Origin: Pithys albifrons albifrons | Lineage: Eukaryota > Chordata > Aves > Passeriformes > Thamnophilidae | DNA length: 64,000 nucleotides | Direction: 5' to 3' | Assembly: GCF_047495875.1 (NCBI RefSeq) | Contig: NC_092460.1 | Span: 4,521,520 to 4,585,519 of the forward strand | In this document: positions 37,701-52,429 of the stretch, one piece after another | How positions within the stretch are numbered: the first letter of the stretch is position 1 | Layout: every line of letters begins with the position of its first letter | Position numbers and translations under genes: made by a program | Notes under the pieces: generated by a model | Seen by the model: the letters and a program-made list of their open reading frames with translations, nothing else | Told to the model about the DNA's origin: nothing | Database searches by the model: none

Positions 37701-40700
37701 GGCTGTAACAGGTTGCAGAAATCCACCTGAGCTGAGACTTTGTGGCTGCCACTGCTGGTTGAGGTCTGCTCCTCCCAGGCACCGTGACCAGTGTTATCCC
37801 TGCCCATTACATAAAATACAGCGAACAACAGCAGCCTCTTGTACTTGACCCACATTTCTCTGAAGTCCCTTTTTCTTCCCTTTCTTTTACTCCTTGCCCC
37901 AATACCTGCATTTCACTCCACACAAGGAGGAGAGACAGGACATCTCTCTGTGCCACTCCAAGCCCAGCAGGCAGTCACCTCTCCCTATGCACTGCTCCCT
38001 ATGCAATACGTTGGGTCGGGCGTTTTTTTTTTCTCCAAAGGCACAAAACATAGTTTTTAAGGGTGTTTTTCTAAATGGGACTTTGGGGAATAATTACTCT
38101 TTATGCTACTTCAAAGAAGTCGCCAGCACATTTAGCTGTACCCTCAGAGGACTGTGCCTGTTAGGAAAATATGCTGGCTTAAGCATCCTGCGAGTAATAC
38201 AGACTTTGAGTGATGGTACTTAGTGCAAATGGGCCAACGATCACGTGCCTGAGTCTCCTAAAGCCATTCAGGAGATTTTTGCACCAATTGCAGCCTATTC
38301 ATCAAAATAAGATGCCAATAAGTAAAGCATTACAACACTTTCAGAGGGGAGTGTGCAGAGGAAAGTAGGGGAATTCTGCCCCCAAATGGATATTCAATCT
38401 TATGACAAGGATTGTGTATTAAAAGAAGGGAAATGCCTTGGCTCCTGGCCATGCTGTGATCCCAGGGATAATGCTTTATCTCTGTTATCTTTCAGCTGCT
38501 TTCCTGCCTCCATCGGATGTGGACATCGGAACATCATAACTCATGGCTGGCTAGTCAGGATCTGTTTCACTAGGTTGTCCTCTAAAAGTGGTGCCCAGTG
38601 TTCCAGTACAAGCAGACCAGGATGCTGCAAGAACTGACCTGGGGCTCTGAGGTCTGAAGGAACACTCTGGGATGTCTGAATTTACCTTTGAGGTTGGTTG
38701 CCTTGGATGTTTGTATTTAGGGATTGTAAGGAGCAGAGAAAAGCCAAAGGTGCATCAGGAGTACCTCCTACTTGCATGGCTGTGAGCAGCATCTTCCAGC
38801 CCAGCCTTCTCCAGGATGTGCTGAAGCTGTGCCATATTTTGCACTTAGCTGTATCTCCCCTCCTTTCTATACAAGCATCCAGCCAGAGTCCTGGCCTGGC
38901 CTTGTACCCAGAGGTGTCTGCTGGGGCTGCCTGCTGTGTCACCTGAGGGTGAGGGGACCCACAGCTCAGACCGGTTACAGCCAACCAATTATAAATAATT
39001 TTTGAGAGAGTAGTTTTTTTGCTATCTACATCCTGTACTCCTGAGTTCAAGTCTTCCAGCTTTTTCTTCATGACTCCAAGGATGCAGCAGGTACTCCTCC
39101 TATTTTCTGCAGTTCCTCAAGTATTTTTAAGGTGAAGCCAAGAGCCTTGGCTGTCTGAGCTCAGGACTTGTGCTTTAAGGAGCCAGTTCCCTGCAGTGAA
39201 GCCTGTAGGAGCTGGAAGCACTGTGGTGGTAAGTCACAGAGTTGGGATTCACCTATGGGGAGCAATTGCTACAGGCAAGAGACCTCTGTCTTCACAGCCA
39301 AGCTGCCCACATATACCTGGCAGCAGAGCTCCAGAAGTTGGCATGGGGATTTTTGTCTGCTGTAGGCATTCTGTGGAGGAATTTATCCTGCTGTGCGAAG
39401 GACAGGTGTTGAAGGGCCACCAAGAGGACATGTCTGTCATGGTGGGGGGCCTGGGCCACTTTAATTGCCAAATGACAGGGAGAGATCATGCAGCCCATGA
39501 TTGCAGGGTTTGTGAGGGACACCAAAAGCAAAGCCCATGAGGCTTTTGCATGGGAGGGCAGGAGTGCAGGGCTCCAGATGCTTCCATCCCAGTCAGCCCT
39601 TTCCCTGCTGCCACCCTGCATTGCACCCACACCGGTCTGGATGGGTTTGTGTTTAAAGCATTACAAATGCAAATCATCCTTCTCAATTACAAAAGCCTGT
39701 TCAAACTGGCATCTTTGAAGGAAACTCTGAAAGAACTCCTGGCAGGGCTCTTCTTCAAATATTTGGAAGCCTTGCTAAGTCTCCTGTAACAAATACAGGT
39801 GCAACCTCCTGCTCCTCACTGCCCTCCCTCCCATGAAGACAAATGCTCTGCCAGTGAGTGCACACCAAGAGACTGACACTGCTTGAACAGTGACTGGGTG
39901 ACACGAGGAGTGGCAATTGGTGGAGATGCCATCTGGGACAACAGCAAGGCTGTGGCTGATCTGGTCACACAGCACTGCTGTGGAGCAGCATCTTGGCAAA
40001 CATCTTCCTTGCTTCTGCACCTGAGTTTTTCTCCTGATTTTCTTTCTGCCCTGCTGCAGTGGTCCAAACTTTTTATCATTATTTTTCACCACAGCCACTC
40101 TCAGGCACCTAATTCTGCACTGAAGATGCACCAGGACAATGAGCTGTGGTCCTTCTGCTCCCATCCCAGCCAGGCACCTGTGCCAAAAGGATGTGTGTAA
40201 GCCATTTGGAGAGCACGTCATACGGCTGGATTGGAGCAGGTGGAAGTGAAATGAGTGGTTAAAAAAATGCAGTGGCCTCCTGCACACAATGAGACAGTAC
40301 TTCCAAAACAATGGAACATCCTATTTCAGATTTGATATCTGCTATCAATTGAGATTGAAGGTATCGATCCAGGTTGATTGCTGGGGACAATCAGAAAGTA
40401 GAAGGGTAATTGACTGTCATGTCCCTCATTGATCAGGCACCACAGTTCACAGCAGCCAACATTATTTTCAAGCACTGTGCAGCATCTCCTTTAACAAAGA
40501 AATACAGACTTCAAGTAACGAAGTGACTTAGGTGCACTGCCATTTAGAGGATGTGAGGACATTCTTAGTCAACATGTCCTGGATTAACCAAACTGAAGGG
40601 TGCCACCAGGAGTGCTGGGGCAGGAAAGAATGGATTTCTGTTCGCACATATGTCACTGTGAGCCTGCACGATGCTGTGGGACCATCCCTCTCTTTGCTGC

Positions 40701-42079
40701 TCAGCTGCAGCAGATATTAACAGAGGGCCTCCAAGACAGCAAAGGCACTGCACATGGGCCACGGGCCAGGAGAGTGTGACCTCCTTTCTCTAGGTTGTTT
40801 GAAATGTTAAAGCAACAAATATTTTATCACATGTGTTCTACTAGGGTTCACTAGCAGCTGATCCAGAAAAACTGTCCTGAGAGAAGAGCAAACTGGGAAA
40901 CATCCCAAGTTGCTGCAATCAAATCCACGAAAAGCTCAGATAAAATTTTTACATATAATCAGAAGGATGGAAAAATTACCTTATTCCCTGCTGTGCACTT
41001 CAGATTAATATAGCCAAACATTATTCAATCCTAATACTTATGGTGACCATGAAACCTCTTCCTGTACTTACTAGGAAGAGGCAGATAAAATGGCTTTTCT
41101 CCTGGAGGACGTGTCTGCTGTTGGTTTTTAACAATCTGTACTACCTTACATTGCTGCTCCTCACCTGCAAGCTCTTTTGGATAGGGACTGCTCCCTGTGA
41201 GTAGAGGTCCAGTTAAATGAATGGGATTTATTTGTTCAATGAGATTCTAGTGCCTAAATACCTCAGTGAACCTGACTGTGGAGTAGGTTCAGGGATGAAG
41301 GTCCCAGTGCTGACTCCACGAAACCCAGAAATGGCTGCACTCCAATCATGGCTAAAGCAAAGCAGGCTGCAGAGTGCCAATTTACCATACATGCCTATTT
41401 CCCCAGGCATTTCCCACCTGACCATTGTGTACAGGCAGATTTGGAGGCTTTTGTATGTTTGTCTCATATTTCCCAATGTCTGGCAGCCTGTTGGGAGCTG
41501 CCAGATGTCCAGAGACGCTGACCTCGCCTGCTAAGCATGCACAAGCTCTTCCACTGTGGGCTCAAAGCATGCCCAGTGCCTCCAGCACCACGGGGCTGGC
41601 CATGCATGTGGTGTCTGGTCCTTTGAAGAGTGTGTAGAAAGTCCAGGAGATGCCAGGGATTCTGCCTACACACCGTCCCAGCAGGACAGCCAGCTTCAGT
41701 CAGGATTATTTGTTCAAGTCATTTTAGTTTCAGGAGCAATATATTGGTGGGAAAATACATGCTGGAAGAAGCCAAGGGATTTGTGAATGTGCATGAAGCA
41801 TGGAGGCAATTCCAATGGATCCATGTCAGTGTGTAGCCTCTGTTCCTTGAGCACTTGTTCTAAGCCCCAAAGTTGGCTTCCTGCTTACAAATGGGACTTC
41901 ATGATCTGTGCTTGGCTTTACCCAGATTTTTCATTTATTTCCTTCCCAGTTTTCAGGTGGTCAAAACCCATATCAGTTAGTTTTGGGCACTTCTCACCCA
42001 CTGCCATTACAAAGCTGAGCCGAGATGTTCCTTGCCTTGGGTTTTGATCTGTTAAACAGGTCAGCCCAACCTGCCTCCA

Positions 42080-42260
42080 GTTTGCTTTGTCTTCACTTTT
42101 TGGTGCTGTGGAGAATCGAAACGCCCGCCGCTCATGGCGCGGGCCGTGGGTAGGGCTGAGTGGGGAAGTCACTGAAGCCACTGAAATTTCACAGCGAGGG
42201 GCGACAGCCCCGGGGGCATCGCTCATGAGTCAGCCACGTTGCGGGGCCCCACGGGTGCCT
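42080..42260. promoter_or_regulatory. Isolated CpG-rich patch with AP-1/MARE motif
   Basis: Within CpG-poor surroundings there is a cluster of CpGs (GAATCGAAACGCCCGCCGC, GGCGCGGGCCG, GCGAGGGGCGACAG). A perfect TGAGTCA follows at 42226-42232, with GC after it as in Maf/NRF2-type elements. It could be a distal enhancer or an unannotated lncRNA promoter. No exon structure is visible. Confidence 0.35.
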
Positions 42261-43774
42261 GAGGAGGTTTCTCATCCCACCCAAGTTTCCTTTCCTGGGA
42301 AGCAAGGTGGCTGTGCTGGGCTGCGTGGGCTGCGTGAGCTTCCAGAGAGTCAAACCCAGACTGAGCTGACAGAATAGCTGTATTCTCAAGCATCCAGAGC
42401 AAAACCTCCTGTGCTGGAGACTTAAAGTGCTGATTACATAGAGCTGGCTGGGCCTGGGTTGCAGTCAAGGTGCTGGCTTAGACCACGGTTAAATGTGCAA
42501 GAGAAACAGAAAAAATGCTATGCTAGATGGGGTCAATCATCAGTAACTTCAGAGAGAGGTGAAACCTACAAAAAGCAGCCATGTGCTGCTTCCACCTCCT
42601 CAAATTTTGCTGCTAATCCCAACAATCCAGTGCTGGTGGGTTTATGGAACTGTAAGACTGGGATCCCCTCTAACCCCTCTTAAAATAATTTCTGTGAGGG
42701 CTCCACACATACTTCTAGTGAGTAACTTCTCTCTTTCCATTGCATCTGCTGAAGAGAGGATGACAAGAAGGAGGAAGAGGAAAGCTGGCTGAACAGACAG
42801 TTAGCACTTTAGGACAAAAAATAAAAAATTCAAGTGTCACAGCACTGATTTACACAAAATAAAAAGTGTTTCTCCTCAGCGAGTGGATATATTGCGGGGA
42901 TATATGGCAGGACAACCAGGGCAAACTCGTCACAGTGAAACAAGAGTTAAACAACATCAAGTCATCCCTGTGATGGATCATTAAGGATGTGGAGTCTAAA
43001 TGGTGGTGACATTACAGCAACATGCAGATGTTCCTATACCAGCAACTTATTTTACATATTGCAAAGTATATAGATAATTCCTGGTAGCAAACACATGCAA
43101 AGACTAACCCAATCCACAGAGAATGCACACTGGATTGTTGGACAAGGTGAGTTTTGTGGGGTGGGGAGGACTGAGCTGAACTGCTGCTTCCTGGGATTAC
43201 AGCTGGCTTCAGCCTACAGTGGGACGTGTCTCCCTGCAACTTCCACACCTCTGCCCAGGCACAGTGTACAGCAGGGATACATCAACAGGGAGTGAGATGG
43301 GTTAAATAAACAACAGAGCAGGACTAAGTAAGTAAATGCTGAGGAATTCTCTTTTTTAACATGTATATATTGTAAAGAAATTTAAGGCAACATTCCTCCT
43401 GATAATTAGTGTTTCCACGGTGCTGTGAAAGCTACAGCTGTAGGAAGAATTCAGGAAAAGTAATCAACAGCACAATTAAGCAATCTGCCATAATGACAGA
43501 ACACAACATTAGGGATAGAATAATCAGAAACATATATATTTTTCCTTCTTGATTTCCATTTCCCACCCAATGATTTGCCTTTGCAGGGTGTATATAAAGC
43601 GATGCCTGATGGAAAAGCCTGTATTTGTCTGCTACAGCTTGTAGACCTTGCTCCAGTGAGAATGCCTATGTTAATTCTTGCCAGTCGCTTCCAACTGATG
43701 TTATTTTTGCTGTATTCTTTTAAAACCTAATGTTTGACCTGATTTAATCCTAATTTTGCTACCCCATCTCACGT

Positions 43775-43840
43775 AAACTCCTTTAAATCCTGGGTCAAAC
43801 TCCTTTAAGTCCAGGGTCTAACTCCTTTAAGTGGAAGGTA
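43775..43840. repeat. 22-bp tandem repeat, three copies
   Basis: The units at 43775-43796, 43797-43818 and 43819-43840 share AACTCCTTTAA. The first two end in GGGTC with a neighbouring A or T, giving GGGTCA/GGGTCT half-site-like sequence. The third unit has diverged at its right half. Confidence 0.9.
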
Positions 43841-46800
43841 TCCAGACAAGAAATCCTGGAGCTGAGGCCCCCATTTTCCTGCCAGCCATCCCACCCCAGG
43901 GAACAGAGCAGGAAGATGCTACACACTGTTTCTGCAACCTCCAGCTCCAGCTCAGGAGAGGAAAACGCCTACACCTGTGAGCAGACAGGGAGGGAATGGG
44001 CCTGACCTGTTCCATCTGCACAAGCTGTTTTCCCAGAGCTCCCTCAGGCTATCAGAGCCCACAAGGAAGGTAAGCTGTTCTTCAAGGAGGTGGTTTGGAA
44101 TGGAGAAGGGAAATATGGCTCCTGAGAAGGGGCTCCCATGCATTTCAGCTCTCTGCCAATCATGGATCAAGGCTGGTTGGAACAAAGCCACGGTAAAGAG
44201 GGAAGCTCCTGTGTTGCTGTGGGGAGGTAGGTGTTCCTGGGCTCTGCTTGGGGGACTTGGGAGCTGCCAAGAGGGGGCTACAATGAAAAACTGAAAGAGA
44301 AACAGTTTTGGTGGAGTTGGGAGTGATCTGTGCACCCTGGGAGGCTGAAAGTATCAGTAATGGGACTTGGTGAGCTTTGTGGTGGTCCTTCCCAGGAGAT
44401 GGCTGTAGTGCTACTGGAGAAGGCTACCAGCCTTTCCCTGGGAGGTGGGAACACTGTGATGGTGTTGCAGGAGTCTGGCTTTCCAAGATGGTAAAGCATG
44501 TGGCATTGCTGCTGAAGGTGTCTGGATGGAGTGCTCAACATGTGCTCTGTTCAGCTGGGACATGCTGTTATCCTTACACAGTCATGTTTCCTCCTGCTCA
44601 GTCACAGATGAAGCTTTTGCTTATTAGTGCTCCTTGTGAAAAGAGTTTTCTGGTTCTGGATGTTCTTGGGAGAAGTGGCTCAAGTTTGTAAGCTCTGGTG
44701 CAAGGGAGGGCCTCAGGTGTTTGAATTTACAGGTGGCTGCTCAAAACTTGGTTTCCATCAGAAATAACCCAGGAAATGTAAATGAATCTTATAAATGCAA
44801 TTCTGGCTTGTATCCTACATATCCTAATGAAATAGATAACTATCAAGTTATATATTTTGAGAATTAAGATCTCATAATGAGATAAGCTCAGCTGGGAGCA
44901 TAGCACCTTTACCTGAAAAATTTTTGGTTTTGCCTTATGGGATAGGTTTTAGATAAAAACTTGCATGATCACACAAGACTGAGGAGCCCAACATCTCATG
45001 TGCGGGAAGATGTGAGTTCCAGCTCTTTCAGACTCTAGTGAAAAATCTCAGTATCACTTGAAACAGTTTATCATACTTGTTTTTGTAAGACAAAAAATCG
45101 GGTACCTTGGTGGCCAGATTCTTCTATCACTAAAGCTGGTGAAAAGTCACATTACCACAACCCCTTCCAGAGCTCTCATATCAGAGCTGATATTCTGCAT
45201 GTTCCTTTTTCATCTGGGAGACTGGCTTGCAAACAAACATACAGGCACTGAGCTGTTCCTCATTTTCCCATGTGCCCATGTAAGTGGAATTTGTTGGGAA
45301 CATCAGGTCCAGGGAGCAGAGATGTGTCTGCAAAGCTCGTTCATGAAATCCCAAACGATGGAGGAATGCTGGGTTAATTTTTCATTTGAGTATCAGCTGA
45401 AAGTAATGTAAACCCCAAATTAATGCAGACAATGCCTAGTCTGGACTGCAGGCCCGCTGTATTTTTGAATTCTTTTCTACTAAAACTCAATAAAAACATG
45501 GGGGTGGGAAGGTGCTGCTGGGAATTTGCTTTTTGTTCTGCTTAAGTGCTGTATTTCTCAGCAGTCTTCAAGTTGCTCAGCATGAAGATATTGTTACATT
45601 AGAACTACTGTGGGTTTAACACAATTCAGAATTTGCAGGCAAATGGATGTATTGTGTTGGGGCTTATCCACAGAGGACTGTGAAACTACAAATTACAACC
45701 CAGCTGCATTCTCTTATCTGGATTTTTTTTCCATCCATATGCTTGTGAGTTCTCCCCTGTTCACAAGCAGAAGGTGCAAGGAGAAACTTGAGTGAGAAAA
45801 AGACACAGACACATAGGCTCAAAATCAAAAAATAGTCTGCCAGTGAAGGTCCTGTCTGTGGATGCTGTATTTGGATGGGATGGGGTGGCTGGTGCCTTTT
45901 CTGAGCTGGATGGAGTTAGTGTTTTCCATTAGCAGAGGATGTGATGCCTCTGGATATTTAGTGTTTTTGTGATTGCCTGGGGACTTTGTTTCTGTAATTC
46001 TCCCTAGAAAACTGTGGCAGATGTGGTAATAGTCAATACATCCACAAGCAGGAAGAAGGGGGCTACTTATTTTCTTGGATTCCTAAACATGGCAGTAGAA
46101 CAGGAGACCCACACGTTTTATGTTCTCAGCTGTTCTTCATCCTCTTTCTTCTCTTAGAAGGGAATGATAAATCCTCAGTAGGTCCCTATGGGAGAGGTAG
46201 AAGGTGCTTGCGCTCTTCAGTAGTTTGAGACAAGGCTCTACCATCTTTTCCTAGCCCTGGGCAGGTTTTGCCTACCTTGTCCCAGCTACACAACCCAAGG
46301 GCAGGATATGGACCAGAGCCTGGTGCCACAAGCGTGGATACCTGGTTTGGGGATGGCACTGGAAGAAATGAAGCCTGTCTGGGCAGAAGTGTTGCACTAC
46401 CTATAGCTGGGACAAGCTCTTGGCCTCTCTTCTTCAAAGCCAAGGGCCATATTACCTGATTTTAGTGATACTCTGAACACCTGCTAGCCAGTAACAGGCT
46501 GAAAACTCAATGATCCTACGATAATGTTGTTATGTTTATTTGCTTCCTTTCAAATGGCTGTGGATATGAAGGATGCTGACAAATGGGACCTGAACTCATG
46601 CATTTAGTTGACCAGGAAATAAATATATCAGAGTGACAGTACTTCTTTGAGAAGGACTCTTTTGAGACTTGGGAGTTGCTGGCCATTCTGTTTGCTGGCT
46701 AAGTTTAAGCAGCAGAAACGTCCATGTGTTCTGTCAAAGCACTTTACTTGTGACAGGCAAAGTGCTGCCCTGAACTTGAAAACCATTCAGAGCAAATAAA

Positions 46801-49800
46801 TGCATTAGTTCAATGCAGAGTATCTTATATTTGATACACACCACTTCCTAATCACTTTACTGAACATCTGGATTGCCTTGAAATGAAACCAGTGTTGGCG
46901 TCATCTTCAATTTGGACATGGGATCCATTTCAGAGGGTTTGTTCCAAGAGAGTGCCTTGTGGATCTTGCTTACATTTAGTTTGGGTCCTACAGGTCTAAT
47001 CTAGAGTAAATAAAATTTAGAGTTGCTTTGGTGCTGAAGGAGGACAGAAGGTAGCACATGGGAGTCAGCTGAGCCCTTTGGTACTTGTAGCCCAAATTGT
47101 AGAATCCTATTAAAAAGTGCAGATGTGACCAAGGAATGGGGATTTTTCATGTGTCTGAAACAGGGTGTGTGCCCCTTTCTCTTAGGGTAGTGCCCAATAC
47201 AGGTGTGCTCTTGCAGGATAAATGAGAATAACTAATTATGACTGTTAATGTGGTGTACAAAAGACCGAAATGAAACTCATAGTGGTGGTAAAAGATGCAA
47301 AAGAACACCGAGGATGCAGAGCCACTGGCTGAGGAGCCGTTGGTGAGGAGTAAGAGCAAAGGGGATGACTTAATGAACGAGAGATGCACTCACATTGCAG
47401 CTAGTCGGGCTCGGCTGAACAACAACAAGAGCTATTTACATCATCTTTTTGTCAACATCTGTTTGTCTTTGAGTTCACAAAAGTAGAACAAATCTCATTG
47501 ATCTTTTTTTTTTTTGGCCTTGTGTTGAAATTTTGCACAATTGTTTCTGTTATTTGGCAGCCAAAATGATGCTGGAATGTTTCACCTTCTTTTTCCAAGT
47601 TTTCGAGCTGAGTTGTTCAGTTGAGGTTTGTCACATAAACCATGAGGCTTTACTTCTGCTGCTAGCCAAATTATAATCATTATATCATGAGCCTTTTGTT
47701 TTTTATTTCTATTTCCTTAAAGCTTCAGCTTCTGGAATCATGAGAATGCATGAAAATCTCTACTCCTGCTTACTGTCATGTGTTTGTTTTCCCTGGAGTT
47801 TTTAGCACTGAGAACTGTGGAGAAACTTTTGGGTGTCATCTGAGAGATGAAAAATGGAGTTCATTACATTTTTTTTAAATACCAGTTAGATAATTTTCGG
47901 AAACTATGACTCATGATTTTCAGTGTTTAGATTTGGCAATGCTGTAGTTCTCCGTGCCACTTCCCCGTGACCAGGAGTGTTGGAAGAAGCCATGTCTCCA
48001 CGGACAAGTTCCAGCACAGAGAGCCAGGGTGTGAATTCCCAGTGTCCTAGTTAGGTTTTGCAGATTACCCATGAGGATGCAGAGTGTGCAGTACCTGCCC
48101 TTTGAAAAGGTTCTCAGGGCATACCTCTGTGAGGAACATAGAGCATGTGGGTCAGAGGTCCTGGAGGTGACACCAACGTGCTCCAGCTCATGAAATGAAG
48201 GCAGCACAGTCACTTCATATTCCAAACTGCACTTATTGGCATGAACACAGCTGGGGTGATGCTGCAGTGAGGATATTGAGCACCTCCCAACTGTGCAGTG
48301 CTGTGTGGTTGTAGTGGGTGGGATGTCTTCTGGGTGCTCTGTGTGTTGCTGAGCTTCCTCAGGTGCCCAAGGTTGGCTTCTCCTCCTAGAACCTATCCTC
48401 TCTATCTGACAAGGGAGCTGGATGGCTGGTCCATTTTCTGAGTCTACTGGTGAGGACTTGTGGCTCTGGAGCTGATCTTTCTGCTCAGCAGAGCCAGGGG
48501 TGCTGCACAGCACTCAAGGGCCATGTAGGGAAAGAAATAATACCTGTTTGGCCTCTGAGGGACTTCATGAGGCTTGTGTGACTTGATTTAACATAAAGCT
48601 GCCCATGGGTTCCTCATCACTAGGTTGCTATGATCATGTTGTGGCTCCTTGAAGCCACATGGTAGGCATCAGTGGGATCAGAAACTCTTGGGTGCCCAGT
48701 GGCGAACATTTGGATGAGCTTGAGGAGCAGTTTCAAGTCCCTTCTGGCTGTCCCCGACAACTGTAGAAAGAAAAAGGAAAACAAATGATTGGGGTAGACC
48801 TGGACAAGGGGGAGAAAAAGGCATTTAGGAATAATTCAGTCCCTTATAAAGGAAGAGCAGTGGTAGCTGAAGGGTATCCACTGTACCCCAGGCCAAGTTT
48901 GAGCATCTGCTGGGACAAAACCCAGGAGACAGAGATGGTGTTGCTGGAGCAGCTCCTCTGGCCAGTCAGGAGGGAGGGAAGGAGCTGCTTTGGCTGGAGG
49001 CACTCATGGGGAAACCAGGATGCTGCAGGGTGTGCTGGGGTGGAGGGCAGTTTGGGAGCAGGCTGAGGTCTCTATCCCTCAGGAAGCTGTAAGGGATTTT
49101 TGTGTGTTTTCCAAGGCAGCAGAGACAGGATGCTGAGGGGTGGGAGAGAGACAGATTTCCTTCTGCTGTGAATAGGCCGGGGTGGGGGATGGCAGCTCCA
49201 GTTTAACCCTTGTCTGTTCCTTTCATCTCCAAAATGGAATGGTGTCTTAGGAAACCATTCCAAGAAACTGCAGAAATGAGAGGCACAGAAAGTACTGGGT
49301 TGTTGGCACCGGGTGATGATGTTTTATTATCCCACTTCTCTCACCCCCAGGCGTGTCTCCCTGGCTCTGGCATTCCTTTTTACTTTGAAGTTTGTTTGTT
49401 CAGTGGCACTGGCATTGCTATGACCCACATGAACACCAGGGATGCCAAGGGAGAGGCTTATGGGACATTACCTTGCATCAGGTAGAAGCAGCTCATAGGA
49501 GACAGCTGCAGGTTTGGGTACTGTAACAGATTCACACCAGAAGCCTGAAAAGATGAGGTGGGGGATTCTTAGGACTAAATCCTGAAATTGTTCCTGTTCA
49601 ACAGTGAAGGCTCCTCTGACTCTCTTGTAAAATCATTAATAGGATGATGTAGAGGAAGTGGAGAAGTGGAAGAAAACCCAAATACCATCACCTCCCACTC
49701 CCACCACCCAATCCAAGCCCTTAGAAATGCTGCGGAAACAAGACCTGTGTGAAGACCTTTCGGGCATGAGTACATGAAATCATTTGGGAGAGGTACCTGG

Positions 49801-52429
49801 AATATGGGAAGCCAGGGAAAACTACTTTGTTTACGGCACTTGAGTCTCCCAGAGCATGGAGAGTCCACATGGCTGAAAGTTGGCAGCCAGGCTGCAGGTG
49901 TGGTGAAAGAGACATGTTTTCTAAACATACCAAATACTTATTGCTCGGGCCTTTTGTAGATAAAGATCAGCTTGACTTTAAAAGAAATTATAGCAGAAGT
50001 GGTTGTACCTGGGAGGATGAGTACCTGCTTCCAGGTTGGGCTTTGTAGAATTGAACATCATAAACAAATTATTTGATGTGATTAACCATGTTAGAGAGTT
50101 GATGGAAATGTGCCTCTGACTCTCACAGTATCGGGGTGGAAGCTGCAATGTATTAGCCAGAAAATTACCCTGGGTAGGAACAAACAGCCACAATGTTCTT
50201 GTGTGTGAGGTTTCCCATTTAAATGATTTCTTCTCTCTGAAAAAAACCCATCAGAGCAGAAAAAATAACCCTCCTGAAATTGTGCTGAGATTCAAAACAC
50301 TGTCTTGACTCTGCAGACGTCTGATGTGCAAGGATGGCAGAGAGCAGTTGTGAAACAACGAGAGCCAAAGAATTTGTAGGAAAACATCTGGTCTCTAGGC
50401 CGACCAGATAAAGAGCTTTTTGGTAGCTCTTAAAGCATTTCTGCCCTATGGTTGTGCTAATTTCACTTGGACAAACAATCCCTCCACTGCCCTCATTCAG
50501 TTTTACAAAGTTTTAAGGTTGGAATACAGAGATATGGGTCTACTTGTCTCTATGGTAAAGGTGGTTTTAAAAACAACCCAAAAACCTCCTTTGAAATAAA
50601 ACTAAAAATGAATGTGTTGATTATTGTGTAGGTAAAAAATACCAAAACCAAAATGCAAAACATTTAAAGTCTGAAATGGAGTGTAAGGCAAGCTAAACTG
50701 AACTTCTTGGGGCCTGCTCTGTGAAAAGAAATGGTTTCTTCATACCAAGAATGCTCTGCATGGACTGAGTTTGCTTGGTCTCAAGCTGATGACAGCAGCT
50801 TTCAACAAAATAAATAATGCAAAAGGGAAGATAATTCTCTGTTAGGATAAATTATTTTTCCTTGCTTTTTTTTTTCCTTCCAGCTGGGATATCAGGTCCC
50901 TGACTGTGGTGTAAGAGCTCATTCACACACTGGGCAAGGCTGGACAAACAATTTCACCCAGAATAAAAATCCCACCATAGCTGGGGTATGCAATGGTTCA
51001 AGGAAATACTGTTTTGTGCTGTTTGGAAATTGCTTGCTTGGGATAAAATTGTATGTTTAGGGGGAAATTTCCACCCCTTTCCAGATGGGATTAGCTATGC
51101 TTTGGTGCTCCCAGAAGTTGACAGGGAGGCAATGATGGGAGAACAAAAAATGTTGTGCTCTTGTCTAAAAGCTGAAGGGTAGGTGGGAACCTTGCAGGCA
51201 GGTTTCTGCCTGCTGTACTCTTGTTTTTGTCTGCCTGGTCTGTGGCAGGCAAACCTGGGCTTGTCCTGCGTGTCCTCCCAAAGCTGGGCAGCACACGGTG
51301 CTGAGGGCTCAGCAGCCACCACCGTCACTGCATGTCCCCCGTGAGCTGCCAGCAAGGGCAGAGGCAATGCTGTGTGCAGAAATGCTCTGGAGGGGGTGTG
51401 GGGGAGATGGAGGAAGGGAAGGTGTGCTGAGGACATGTTGGCCATACAGAGAGCACAATGGGTGTGTGGGAAGATCTGTCCAGGTGACATCCCTCCCTAC
51501 AATGAGCACTGCCCATCCCATCCACTCCAGCCTCTGTTCCCAGGCTTGAGCCAAAGTTCCTACCCCATCCAATTGCTCCAATTAATGCTGTGGTTTGTTT
51601 TTCTTTATTAAGAAGGTGGCTCAAGACCTGTCTGTTTTTGAGTCCAGCTCCCTTTAATCTGTCCCTACCATGATTGAGGTTAACTGAGTTTCCTGCCCAG
51701 TAGCTCCTTTGGCAAATTAGAGAGAACCAGTGAGACACTGTCAATAAACTTCCCACTGTATAGATTTTTGTTCAGCAGAGCCTGAATAAATTGGGTCATG
51801 CTGCCATATGTAATCCATGCACTTGAGGTTTGACCTAGCTCTTCTGCAAACTAGTGGGCAGGGATGTGTCTGGGAGCTGGACTGGAGCTATGGCTGAGAC
51901 AAATGAATTTTGAAAGAGCTGGGGTGGAGCTGTGCCCTTCATTTTTGTGGACCAGTTTCATTTCTACAGGAAGATGATTGATGTCTTCCCGCGGGAGCTT
52001 TTGTCTGTGCTGCAGTGTGTCTCGAACAAGGTTGCCAAGATACCTTGGGGCTGGGTTAGGTAATTATTTTGTGATTAGATGCTGAAATCAAATAAATAAT
52101 CATTTTACAAGTTCAGAAGAAAATACATTGACTTAATCTGAAACTTCTTCACAATGGTTATGCATAACTCTGTCATCTTCTGCACAATGTTGGCCTCGAG
52201 TCTGATGATTTCCCACTAAATGACTTGCTAGCTTCTTGTGGCCCTGGTGATGCAAAGTCACCTGCTCAGGAGGAGGCAGGATCCTTTTTCTTCACTCTTT
52301 GGGGCAGTTGATTTCAGCCCTGCAAGTGGTGGTGATGGGCCAAAGTGGCTGCCATCAGTTATCACAGTTCATATTTGCAGGACAGGCAAGGTTAGTGCAC
52401 TAACCAGGGAGACTCCTCTTTTGAAAAGA

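Noticed and set aside
39775..40311. 178-codon minus-strand open frame
   Set aside because: No recognisable protein, and comparable frames overlap it on the other strand.
47920..48513. 197-codon minus-strand open frame
   Set aside because: The longest frame outside the CpG island, but it shows no recognised domain, splice context or low-divergence repeat signature. I treat it as chance.
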